Positions 15,418 through 23,766 of a stretch of DNA of 64,000 nucleotides are shown here, piece after piece. Below the pieces are notes generated by a model that saw only the letters and a program-made list of their open reading frames with translations, had not been told where the DNA came from and ran no database searches. A program made the position numbers and the translations under genes. Each line of letters opens with the position of its first letter. The stretch's first letter is position 1. The DNA comes from a virus. The stretch spans positions 34,537-98,536 of the IMG/VR virus record IMGVR_UViG_3300027908_000023, one strand, 5' to 3'.

Positions 15418-16097
15418 TGGGTTTGTTTCTCCTCAATGTTAGTTATCTCATCCAGTTGCTTCCCGAGCCGCGCCGCATAGACGATCTGCCGGCGCTTCTT
15501 ATTGATCTCGTTGCTGTTGCGCCGCACCGCTTCGTACTGGCAATGCGGCTTGTTGCATGTCTTGCGGAAGTTATGGCCGACAAAAGGCTCCTGGCAGATC
15601 GAGCAAACAATCTCCACCTTGCGCTCCGCAGCGCGTGCCCGGTTGCGCGCCAGGGATCTGCGCATCATCTCCTCGCGGTATTCATCGCTCTTGGCGTTCC
15701 AGCGCTCCAGCGCCAACCTCCGCCTCCGCTCCATGTCGCAATCCGTGCTACAGGTGCGCGAACCGTGGTAACCGTTCCAGCCGCGCCCGCAAATCTCACA
15801 GATGTTGAGGCGCTCTTCCCGGTACGCCTGCACCCATTCCTCGATGGCAGGCTTGCCCCAGCGCCGCCAGCGCTCATTGTGCATGTGGCAGAGTCCAGAG
15901 CGAGCCACGGCCTTCAGGCAACATACCAGACATTTCCTCTCCGGTACGCGATACGCTGGGATGCCGAGCCGCTGCCGGCGACGGTTCAGCGTCGTCTCAT
16001 TCATGCCGATGCGCCGGGCCAGCACGGCATCCGGCATGGTGCCCAGCAGCGGCAGGATCTCCGGCCAGCGGTCCTCTGGGGGCTTGGCTTCGCTCAT
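15414..16097 (-). CDS. HTH and multi-Zn-finger protein
   Basis: 227 aa. Residues 10-45 look like a HTH (PDAVLARRIGMNETTLNRRR). Four Cys clusters follow: CLVC, CEICG with CSTDC, CSICQ with C-x-x-H-C. This resembles phage relatives of HNH or GIY-YIG accessory Zn fingers, but no nuclease motif is seen. I call it DNA-binding with moderate confidence. Confidence 0.65.
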   Translation of the reverse strand: MSEAKPPEDRWPEILPLLGTMPDAVLARRIGMNETTLNRRRQRLGIPAYRVPERKCLVCCLKAVARSGLCHMHNERWRRWGKPAIEEWVQAYREERLNICEICGRGWNGYHGSRTCSTDCDMERRRRLALERWNAKSDEYREEMMRRSLARNRARAAERKVEIVCSICQEPFVGHNFRKTCNKPHCQYEAVRRNSNEINKKRRQIVYAARLGKQLDEITNIEEKQTQ

Positions 16098-16102
16098 TGC
16101 CG

Positions 16103-16702
16103 TTACTCCTTGACGACCAGCGGCTTCGCGGCCGGTTCCGGCCCGTTCCAGTTGCACGGTTGATTGCTGTTTCCCTCAGACAACGGCACGCCGCCGCAAT
16201 CGCTGTTGCACTGGTAGACTCCGGCATCCAGGTCATAGCCGAACGCCCAGCCACCACATTGAGGGCAGCGAAACTCACCGGTAGTGGTTTCTTCGGCGTC
16301 CAGGTCTTCCGCAAACGCCGGATCGGATGCCAGCACTTCGCTGACCTGCGCGGCGAAGCATCTACGTATGTCGGCCAGCAGGCGTCCCTGGCGCTCCCGG
16401 TAGTGCTCGCCGGTCGGCCAACCGCCGACGTGCCGGCAAGGATCATAGGCCGACAGGGCACCGGCCAGTTCCACCGCGCTGGCGAACCACTCGGCGTGGT
16501 TGTGCCCTGGCTCTCCCTGATATTGCGAGCGGTAGGTGATGCACAGAACCCAGAGATTGTTGTCGGTCGTATAGATCGACACATCATGCCAGCGCGACTG
16601 CTCCTTGCCGAGCAAGCGACGGCCCTCGGATTCGCTTACCAGTTCGCCCGTAAAGCGCAGCGGCGCTCTGCCGCTGCGCGAGAGAATGAATGACTCAGAC
16701 AT
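16103..16702 (-). CDS. hypothetical protein with C-terminal Zn fingers
   Basis: 199 aa from ATG 16702. Mixed alpha/beta N-terminal part and CPQCGG, CNSDCGG near residue 150-170 that should bind zinc. No family recognised. It sits in the operon 14358-17825. Confidence 0.6.
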   Translation of the reverse strand: MSESFILSRSGRAPLRFTGELVSESEGRRLLGKEQSRWHDVSIYTTDNNLWVLCITYRSQYQGEPGHNHAEWFASAVELAGALSAYDPCRHVGGWPTGEHYRERQGRLLADIRRCFAAQVSEVLASDPAFAEDLDAEETTTGEFRCPQCGGWAFGYDLDAGVYQCNSDCGGVPLSEGNSNQPCNWNGPEPAAKPLVVKE

Positions 16703-16724
16703 TGAGATTGCTCCTCTTGATGGA

Positions 16725-17825
16725 TCAGACAACAGAAATAGCCGCATCGACCACCGCGCCGCCGTGCTCTCTCCTGCCAGCATCGCACAGCGCATCAAGG
16801 ATAATTGCCATCTCAGTATTTGCCTTGAGGCCAACCGAGCCAGCCAGATCCTTCCGGCTCAGCACCTTCTCGCCCTTGGCCAGATCGCGATACTCGCCAT
16901 CAACCTCCACAACCATGACCTTATGCGTGCCGATGCCGGTTCCGCGCTCCTGCCGGACGGCGATCAGGTCCAGAACCTCGGAACCGTCCTCCAGATAACC
17001 GGCCGGTTCCGCGTCCAGCACAACCTCATCCCGGTAGGTGTCCAACGAGCGAGCGCTCACGGTATCCATCCAGTCGCGCCTTACGGTCATGGTGTGGACG
17101 CTCTCCTGTTTGCGGAACGTGCAGCGTGAGGAGTATTGCTCGCCCTTGCTCATGTGCGAAGTTGCGCCGGGCGCAACTTCCGTGCCGGGCGGAAGGACCA
17201 CCACGCGAACCGCATGCCCCTGCTTGGCCGTGCGATAATCGCAAGAGTCATAGGCAGCCCGGACACCGCTCCGCGCCGGCTTCTCCAGTTCGCGCTGACG
17301 GTCATAAGCTTTCCGGCGACGCGCTTCCTCGCGGGCAGCCAGACGGCGTTCTTCCGCGACCTCAACGGCCAGAACCGCGACGGCTTCTTGCACGACCGCT
17401 TTTCGCTCGTATTGAAGCAACTCCTGCGTGTAGGTCTTGTTCGCCCGCGCTGCCATCAATGCCAGCGTGTGGAAGCCAGGATCGGCCAACAACTCCGTTG
17501 CCGTCATGGGCCGGCGATCGCGGATGCGTGCGGCCAGCGCTTCGGCCGACAACTTGGCCGGGCAGCGGTCCGCGTTGCGGTCCGTGATCCGCCAGTATTC
17601 CTTCCTGATGGCCTGGCGAACCGCGCCGGGAGCATCAGAGGCAGGACTCATGCCGTGGAAAAAGTTGTGGTTGGTAAATTGCTCAATGCTCACCGACAAC
17701 TCGGTATAGCCGCGAACGCGCACCAGTGCGTCGGCCGGCATCGGCAACGGGAAGTCCGGGCAAAGGTCGGACAAGAGGTAGACGGTATCGGTGTAGGTGC
17801 TGGCGCTGACGGAAGAAGTGCTCAT
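16725..17825 (-). CDS. hypothetical protein, 366 aa, coiled-coil centre
   Basis: Start ATG 17825. A charged helix around residues 150-190 (EVAEERRLAAREEARRRKAY) separates two mixed domains. No catalytic motif seen. Preceded by promoter-like element 17912-17937 and first gene of the operon that runs to 14358. Confidence 0.65.
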   Translation of the reverse strand: MSTSSVSASTYTDTVYLLSDLCPDFPLPMPADALVRVRGYTELSVSIEQFTNHNFFHGMSPASDAPGAVRQAIRKEYWRITDRNADRCPAKLSAEALAARIRDRRPMTATELLADPGFHTLALMAARANKTYTQELLQYERKAVVQEAVAVLAVEVAEERRLAAREEARRRKAYDRQRELEKPARSGVRAAYDSCDYRTAKQGHAVRVVVLPPGTEVAPGATSHMSKGEQYSSRCTFRKQESVHTMTVRRDWMDTVSARSLDTYRDEVVLDAEPAGYLEDGSEVLDLIAVRQERGTGIGTHKVMVVEVDGEYRDLAKGEKVLSRKDLAGSVGLKANTEMAIILDALCDAGRREHGGAVVDAAISVV

Positions 17826-17911
17826 CTGAAGATCCCTTAGCCAAGTTCTGCGTTGGCTTCGCATTGCCAGACAAGGCGGCTGGCTCGCTTCGTTTGTCTT
17901 TCTATCAAGCT

Positions 17912-17937
17912 ATTCGCTGGTCGTCAAGGGAGATTTG
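17912..17937 (-). promoter_or_regulatory. phage promoter-like element, copy 16
   Basis: CAAAT, 15 nt, GCGAATAGC, with the A-rich block GAAAAATCTCC upstream. Confidence 0.6.
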
Positions 17938-17984
17938 AGCGGAAGAGGAGATTTTTCAGAAAAGCGCTGGTTCGTCTTTGCGAA

Positions 17985-18013
17985 CTTGAAGCGACGAAAT
18001 TCGTCGTTTCAAG
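17985..18013 (-). terminator. hairpin between portal unit and next promoter
   Basis: 13-bp stem with one mismatch (17985-17997 and 18001-18013), 3-nt loop, 19 nt after the stop at 18032. No U-run. Same position relative to a promoter-like element as the hairpin at 10403. Confidence 0.45.
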
Positions 18014-18031
18014 ACGTGGCCGGTTGGCCTA

Positions 18032-18400
18032 TCAATACTTCCGTTTCCAGATCGGGAAGTAATCCAGGCCGGCGCGGCGCAGATGTTGCCAGCACCATTT
18101 CCCTTTGCTGCCGGCACTTAGGAATGATTCGTACATGCCAACCGTCACGCCAACATACTGGTATTCGCTGCCAGCGCCAGTCTTCGCCCGGTTGAGGAAC
18201 CGTACTCGCAAGATCCCCGCCGTGCCCGGTACACCGCCGCCATAGAAGGCGAACGAATGCACGTTGCTGGATACAACCTTGATCCATGCTTCTGATGTCG
18301 CGAAATACTCGCCGGGCGTGTATTCAATAACCTGAAGCCGCGCCAGATCGATTTCCTTGGCACGGCCGAACAGGCGACGAAAGGTGTCGCGAATGGACAT
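18032..18400 (-). CDS. KTSC domain protein
   Basis: 122 aa. Residues 40-115 fit the KTSC pattern: SSNVHSFAFYG, then ILRVRFLN, YQYVGVTVGMYESFLSAG, then SKGKW. KTSC domains are short beta-rich modules often found next to lysyl-tRNA synthetase or in phages; role unknown. It ends the portal transcription unit. Confidence 0.75.
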   Translation of the reverse strand: MSIRDTFRRLFGRAKEIDLARLQVIEYTPGEYFATSEAWIKVVSSNVHSFAFYGGGVPGTAGILRVRFLNRAKTGAGSEYQYVGVTVGMYESFLSAGSKGKWCWQHLRRAGLDYFPIWKRKY

Positions 18401-18402
18401 GA

Positions 18403-18657
18403 TTAATCTTCGCTCGGCAGGGTCGCTTCGGCGCGCTGCCAGATCGCCAGCGCGACGGCGTTCTGTGGCCGGTTCAGGTCTTTGCGGTCCTGGCAATCAT
18501 AAAGCGCCATGCGCAATACAGACTCTTCGGTTTGTAGCACTGGAGTGTTTGCGTTGAAGTACGGAGCGTTAAGGATCAAGGTCGCCTGCGCCTGAAATGC
18601 TGGCGTCATCACCAGATCCGGGTCGGCCGGGAAATGGTTGCCGGTTGAATTATTCAT
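18403..18657 (-). CDS. hypothetical protein, 84 aa
   Basis: Starts ATG 18657, overlapping the portal stop (ATGA). Polar and helical. Its place directly after the portal would suit a small head or connector accessory protein, but no motif supports this. Confidence 0.6.
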   Translation of the reverse strand: MNNSTGNHFPADPDLVMTPAFQAQATLILNAPYFNANTPVLQTEESVLRMALYDCQDRKDLNRPQNAVALAIWQRAEATLPSED

Positions 18658-21047
18658 TGAGATTCCCCGTCGCGGCGCTCCATCGATCCGCCATCTGGGA
18701 ACCCAGGCTCACCGTGCGCCTGGCCGTTCGCCGGCTGAATCCCATCAGGCAGCGCCGGTTGCGTCACGGCAAAAGGCAGTGATGACGGCAGTTCTCCATT
18801 AAGGCGTTTCTCGATAATCTCCGGGATGCTGACCGGCTGCTCTGGTGCCTGCGCCGGTTGGCTGTCTGACTCTGGTGCCTTGGCCGGTTGCTCTTTTGTC
18901 TCCAGCGGCAAGCTATGCTTCACCTTGTCGCGATTCGAGAAGATCACCCGCCGGACCGCGAGACTCTCCCCCTCCAGCCCGGATGGTCCAACATATTTTT
19001 CCGCCGTGCCGGCGCGCAAATAGCCAAGCGTGATATGCGGCGCATAGCGATCCTGTGTCTGTACGTGCGGCAGATGATCCGCCAGGTAGGCATGGAGCGC
19101 ATGCAGATCGTCTCCGCCAACGTCCACCTTCACGACTTCACCATCACCAGTATCCGGGAAGATGGAGATACTTCCGAGCGTGAAGCTGATCGGACCAACG
19201 CCCAGAACCGTCTTGCGCACCACGTCAACGTCGTCATCGATCAAGCCATGAAGCACCGTCAGGTGATAGTCCGATCCCGCTTGTCGGCCCTTGTCGGCCA
19301 GTTCCTCATCGGGCAGCGCATCACTGAGGAGTTTGAGCTTGGAGGCTAACGGCTCACCGATGGGTAGCATTAGGCAGCCATAGCGTTTCTTGCGCTCCTC
19401 GGCCAGTTGCTTGGCTCTTTCGGGCAGTGTGAGTGTAACGCCCTGGCTCCAACTCCTGATGGGCTTGGCCTCTGGCGGCAACCACTTGAGCGGCATCGGT
19501 TGCGACGGCGAAGAGATCGGCGTGCCAGGACCACCACCACCCGGATGGCCACCCGGTTCTGGTGGCATGCCGGGCAGCGCCGCGCCGGGTCCGACCGGCG
19601 AACCAATCGCTGATGGAGCGCCAGGCCCAGCAGCAGCCATCGGCGCGCCCGGACCACCACCACCCGGTTGCGGCGGTTGCTCTTTCATGAGTTTCGAGTA
19701 GAGTTTCTTTTCCTCTTCACTCATGGGTTCGTTGTCGAACTCGACTCTCGCTTCATCATCAGTGAGCAAACCATATTTGAACTGCTGCTCCCTGTCAGCG
19801 CGCCGCTGTTCCGGCGAGCTATCCACCGGGTTGGGCCACCATACCCTGAGTCTTTCATCCCAGAGTGTTGCTACTTTGGTTGTCACAACCGCGCCGATGT
19901 ACTGGAGCTTTGGCTTGATACACTGTTCGTGGAACTGTGTCAGTGGCCCCCACATCGCTATCTGACTGCCGGCATCCTGAAGACCCGCTATCTGTTTTGG
20001 CACTCTGAAAGTGGCCAGAATGGAGTCTCTGAGTTGATCGAAACTGCCCGTGAAATCACACTCGCTGGGCATGATCTTGAGCGGCGTGAACTTGGACCCA
20101 GATGAGAGCAAGAGCGGTTTGCCGTGGTTAAATTCTCCCTGGAACCTGGCATAGAACTTCTCATAGTAGCGCTCCAGCACGTCATCCGATGGGTCCTGAT
20201 TGCCCTCCGGCATCTCGATCACGCCCAACGGTGCCAGGACGTTCTTCATGCTCCAGAATCGCGATTGGTCGATGCTCTCGCCAACATCGATCCACTCGCT
20301 GATAGCCCGTTGAGGGCTCCAACCGCCGATCTTGGAGAGCGGGCTCGGCAACTGGAAATAGACGATCTGTTCCCACGGGATAAAGAGCGTGCCGGCGCTG
20401 GTTGGGAAGGGCCGAACCACTACTTGCAGGATGTCGTTCTGCCCGGTCTGAATCCAACACCAATGAGAGGGCACGGTCCAGAGTTCTGAGATTTGCCCCG
20501 TGTGCGGATCGGGAATCATCCACCAGAACGCTTCTCCAGACAGGCAAAGGAACTGTATCGTCTGTGCCAGGATGTCTGAGAAGCCCGCCGTGTCCCAGGT
20601 GTTTGGGCGCTTGAAGAGCCGCATCAGCGGATGGTTCGGCGGGACGTGCGTTACCTTCTCGTGTGGCTTGATCGTGTTGTTGGTCTTGACGTAGCGCCTG
20701 ATGCGCATCGCCTTATGAATCTTCGATCCGTGATTCAGCGAATTGCCGTCGTGCTCGACCCAGGCAACCTCGGGCTCTCTTCCCCGGATGTCATCCATGA
20801 TGGCGTTGACCGCAACATAGGTCCAGTGCTTGAAGTGCTGCGGAAACTCAAGCCGCTCCCGCGACCACATGCCGGGCCAGCCCCAGCCACCCGTGGCACT
20901 GGCGAGGATGCGCGAGAAGAAGGATTCTCCAACGCTGGTTTTTGGCCGGTTGCTGGCGCGGCTGGTGATCTGGCGCTGGTGACGCCACTGGTTGGCAGCA
21001 CGGCCGGCGCGTTCGACGAGAGACAGCGTGGTATCGAGGAAGCCCAT
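18654..21047 (-). CDS. portal protein fused to 2H phosphoesterase domain
   Basis: 797 aa. Residues 1-455 are a HK97-type phage portal: SGEAFWWMIPDP, IPWEQIVYFQLP, LLLSSGSKFTPLKIMP and FRVPKQIAGLQDAGS. Portals form the dodecameric gate through which DNA enters the head. A Pro/Gly-rich linker (about 465-550) leads to a domain with two H-x-T motifs: H595-L-T597 and H671-I-T673 (YAPHITLGYL), about 75 residues apart. This is the signature of 2H phosphoesterases, which include 2-prime,5-prime RNA ligase/phosphodiesterases and the phage anti-CBASS nuclease Acb1. The fusion reads through without frame break. The target of the 2H domain (cyclic nucleotide, RNA end, or none) is unknown. Confidence 0.85.
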   Translation of the reverse strand: MGFLDTTLSLVERAGRAANQWRHQRQITSRASNRPKTSVGESFFSRILASATGGWGWPGMWSRERLEFPQHFKHWTYVAVNAIMDDIRGREPEVAWVEHDGNSLNHGSKIHKAMRIRRYVKTNNTIKPHEKVTHVPPNHPLMRLFKRPNTWDTAGFSDILAQTIQFLCLSGEAFWWMIPDPHTGQISELWTVPSHWCWIQTGQNDILQVVVRPFPTSAGTLFIPWEQIVYFQLPSPLSKIGGWSPQRAISEWIDVGESIDQSRFWSMKNVLAPLGVIEMPEGNQDPSDDVLERYYEKFYARFQGEFNHGKPLLLSSGSKFTPLKIMPSECDFTGSFDQLRDSILATFRVPKQIAGLQDAGSQIAMWGPLTQFHEQCIKPKLQYIGAVVTTKVATLWDERLRVWWPNPVDSSPEQRRADREQQFKYGLLTDDEARVEFDNEPMSEEEKKLYSKLMKEQPPQPGGGGPGAPMAAAGPGAPSAIGSPVGPGAALPGMPPEPGGHPGGGGPGTPISSPSQPMPLKWLPPEAKPIRSWSQGVTLTLPERAKQLAEERKKRYGCLMLPIGEPLASKLKLLSDALPDEELADKGRQAGSDYHLTVLHGLIDDDVDVVRKTVLGVGPISFTLGSISIFPDTGDGEVVKVDVGGDDLHALHAYLADHLPHVQTQDRYAPHITLGYLRAGTAEKYVGPSGLEGESLAVRRVIFSNRDKVKHSLPLETKEQPAKAPESDSQPAQAPEQPVSIPEIIEKRLNGELPSSLPFAVTQPALPDGIQPANGQAHGEPGFPDGGSMERRDGESQ

Positions 21048-21108
21048 GAGGGGAGATTATGCGAAAGAGTTTGACAAGGGAGCAACTTATAGCGCAGGCA
21101 GCAGCGGA

Positions 21109-21129
21109 ACCGATCTGTTTCGGATCGGT
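21109..21129. promoter_or_regulatory. inverted repeat in the divergent portal/plus-gene region
   Basis: ACCGATC and GATCGGT separated by 7 nt, between the portal start (21047) and the plus-strand gene (21178). A TATGAT at 21139-21144 on the plus strand could be its -10. Candidate operator or terminator. Confidence 0.35.
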
Positions 21130-21177
21130 GCCAACAGTTATGATAGCGCACCGACAACCTCATAGGAGATGACCGGC

Positions 21178-21507
21178 ATGAACGATGATAAATCCACCAA
21201 TCACGCCAGAGCCATTCGCCGATTTTCATTCCTCAAGAAGTTGAAATCGGCAAGAGAAGTGTGCAGTTTTTTCTACAGTCTCAACAACAGAATCGCTACA
21301 TGGAAGCCAGACGAATATCCTATTGGCAAGATTGATAAAATGCTCCACTATTTTGGCATGGCAGCCGAAGTCAGCCCGGTAGAACTGACTCGTCTCGATG
21401 GCTTCTATCGGCGAGTCAAGGCAAGTCTTAATGATCGCATGGGAAAAGAATGGACGGCGAGATTCCTAGCGAAACATCCATTCGGCAAGCCAGTTAAAAC
21501 CAGTTGA
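21178..21507 (+). CDS. plus-strand moron-like gene
   Basis: 109 aa from ATG 21178 with AGGAG 9 nt upstream. It is the only non-transposon gene on the plus strand. It is AT-richer than its neighbours, basic (RAIRRFSFLKKLKSAREVC) and helical. It lies between portal and terminase and overlaps the end of the large terminase gene tail-to-tail by 14 nt. Such insertions with their own promoter are typical of morons. I do not recognise the product. Confidence 0.65.
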   Translation: MNDDKSTNHARAIRRFSFLKKLKSAREVCSFFYSLNNRIATWKPDEYPIGKIDKMLHYFGMAAEVSPVELTRLDGFYRRVKASLNDRMGKEWTARFLAKHPFGKPVKTS

Positions 21508-23056
21508 AGACTTTCTTCCGCACCGGATAGAAGGCCAGACATAATGCATCCGCATAGTCTGGTGAACGGACGCCGCGCTTGCGCATGTCTGGTTTGCTCT
21601 CGACTTGAATCTTACCGTTGTTGAGACGCTTGTGCAGCGGCATGCTCAGTTGTGCGATCAACTGATGACAGTTCGGGATGCTGATACACTCATCATCGGG
21701 ATGGGCAACACCCTGAGTCACGCGCTCATGCGTCTTCTCGAAACGTCTCCGCAACGTCCACCACATTTCATCTCTCAATCGTGCGAATAGTTCCTTCGCC
21801 TTGCGATTGTTGGCCTCCGGCCAGATGCTTTCGCTCGGGCTTGAGCCGGCCTGCACGGCGACAACCTCGAAGGAGAGTTTTGTCTCCATGTTGTTCCACA
21901 CGCCCTTGACGCCGGAACCGACTCCACCCACGTCATAATAGACGACCGATACACCGTTCTTTTCGGCATGGTCGCGAGCCTTGTAGGAAGTCTGAGTTGT
22001 ATCCAGGTGATTCCAGGCGATGGGGTCTTTGACGACCGGTCCGGCACGCCAGATAAAGACACTCTCGTTATCGCCTTCATCGGCAACGTCCAGACCGGCT
22101 GACTTCTGTGCGCTCTCTTCCAGCGGCAGATTGATAGCGGAGCGAACCCATGCGGCCGGGATCGTGATGCCCTGTACGGATGCCGTATAGTCGATGTCGA
22201 TGTTGCTCGCTACCGTCACTTCATCATAGGTATCCCGCATGTGTTGATACCAGGCAGCATCCTTTCTCGGATCATCGGTCCATTTCAGAGTAAAAATACG
22301 CTCATGTGCAAAAGAGAATCGCTTGCGCGCGAACGAGTTACCTAGACCATTAGGGGTTGAGACATTGACTCTCAATAGGGCATTGCTAAGAAGCGAACTG
22401 TCCACCAGATCAGGATGCGGGATGAAGGCGGCTTCGTCGATAAAATAAACTCCGGTACGCCCGCCGCGCCCTATACCGTCACCACCTTCGCCGCGAATCG
22501 TGGCATCATTGGTCGGATTGATCAGTTTGCCTTCGGCGGAGTGTTTCTGAAAGCTGAACCGGCGCGGCCATAGCCAGAGCGGTAAGCCACGGATCAGCAT
22601 TCTGAGCTTCTCAAAAATGCTGTCCGGGTCGCCGATGGTATCGACCAGTTCCAGAATTCTACTGCCAAAGCCAACCGAGTATCCAGGTCGGAACAACCAG
22701 CCATGAATCGCATAGAGACAACACAGCCACGTAGCGCCCATCTCGCGGGATTTCTCAACGATGACTTCTTGATCGTGTCGCGTCTCCACTGCCTGGCGCT
22801 CGTGCATGGCCAGCCAACGGAGGAACTCCCGTTGCTTGGGAAACAGGTTGAACGGGATAACTTTCTCGACACCCTTGGGATCGTAGGTGTTGACCCAATG
22901 ATCCGCGAACCACTCGATGGAGGCTTCGCAATAGGCGCGCTCCAGAACGTAGCTGCCTTCCTTCTCCACCTTGTTCGCATAGGCCCAGCGCTCATCAACA
23001 TTGAATCCATGAGGCGCTGTCACAGGAGTTTTCTCGGTTGATCGCATGTCGCTCAT
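21494..23056 (-). CDS. terL: terminase large subunit
   Basis: 520 aa. ATPase: Walker A-like EKSREMGATW at 101-110 and Walker B VYFIDEAAF at 203-211, coupling motif NVSTPNG at 231-237. RNase H-like nuclease: D323 (GLDVADEGDNES), D375 (VVYYDVGGVG) and D500/D503 (SPDYADALCLAF). It powers packaging and cuts concatemers at the portal. Length and motif order are normal. ATG 23056 overlaps the terS stop by one base. Confidence 0.95.
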   Translation of the reverse strand: MSDMRSTEKTPVTAPHGFNVDERWAYANKVEKEGSYVLERAYCEASIEWFADHWVNTYDPKGVEKVIPFNLFPKQREFLRWLAMHERQAVETRHDQEVIVEKSREMGATWLCCLYAIHGWLFRPGYSVGFGSRILELVDTIGDPDSIFEKLRMLIRGLPLWLWPRRFSFQKHSAEGKLINPTNDATIRGEGGDGIGRGGRTGVYFIDEAAFIPHPDLVDSSLLSNALLRVNVSTPNGLGNSFARKRFSFAHERIFTLKWTDDPRKDAAWYQHMRDTYDEVTVASNIDIDYTASVQGITIPAAWVRSAINLPLEESAQKSAGLDVADEGDNESVFIWRAGPVVKDPIAWNHLDTTQTSYKARDHAEKNGVSVVYYDVGGVGSGVKGVWNNMETKLSFEVVAVQAGSSPSESIWPEANNRKAKELFARLRDEMWWTLRRRFEKTHERVTQGVAHPDDECISIPNCHQLIAQLSMPLHKRLNNGKIQVESKPDMRKRGVRSPDYADALCLAFYPVRKKVFNWF

Positions 23057-23691
23057 CAGTTGTTTCCAGTGCCAGCCGTGCCGCCGTCTACCTTCCAGTT
23101 CGCATTCCTCTCTCTCAATACCCGCATCTTCTCCTCCTGAGACAGCGCGCTGAACTGTTCCGCCGTCATGCCGTTGTGCTTGACGTTGATATCTCCACCC
23201 TCAGCGCCGGTGTGCTCGATCCTCATATTTTCCCTGAACTCGCCTGGCTTGTGCGCCTTGAGCAAGAACATCAACAGCGCATCGGAAAATCTCCTCTGCA
23301 TGATCGGGATGAACTTGGCACCACCAGCGCCTGGACGAACCTGATTGCCGTCCTGATCAACCCAGAAGCCAACAATCTGCCCCTTGTACAGAATCGGCTC
23401 CTCAACGCCTTCAAAGGCGCGCCGTCGCGCTTCCAGTTTCAACTTGTCGATGGAGTCTTCCAGCGCGTCCTTGCAGTCCTGCTCAAACGCTGGATCGAGC
23501 TTGCGGGCACGGTAATAGGTGCCGCGCTTGACACCAACCTTGGTCAGCGCCGCCCAGGTGTTGGCCGTCTTGCGCAACTCTTCCAGAAAGATCGGCTTCC
23601 AGTCCACGTCCTTGGGAAGCCTGACGCGCACATAGGTTTCGCCCGCGCAGTATTCGGCAATGTTGATGTCGTAGGGGTGTTTCTTGGACAT
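23056..23691 (-). CDS. terS: terminase small subunit
   Basis: 211 aa. An N-terminal HTH-like helical region (FLEELRKTANTWAALTKVGV, then KRGTYYRARKLDPAFEQD) and a central oligomerisation helix LKLEARRRAFEGVEEP are typical of phage small terminases, which recognise the packaging site. It is directly upstream of terL. Start ATG 23691 has GGAGTCC upstream. Confidence 0.85.
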   Translation of the reverse strand: MSKKHPYDINIAEYCAGETYVRVRLPKDVDWKPIFLEELRKTANTWAALTKVGVKRGTYYRARKLDPAFEQDCKDALEDSIDKLKLEARRRAFEGVEEPILYKGQIVGFWVDQDGNQVRPGAGGAKFIPIMQRRFSDALLMFLLKAHKPGEFRENMRIEHTGAEGGDINVKHNGMTAEQFSALSQEEKMRVLRERNANWKVDGGTAGTGNN

Positions 23692-23766
23692 GGCCTGGAC
23701 TCCTGGGAAACTATGTTTCCAGATTGTCGGCTATGATTTGCCTCTTCGCAAATCGCTTCACTTCCC

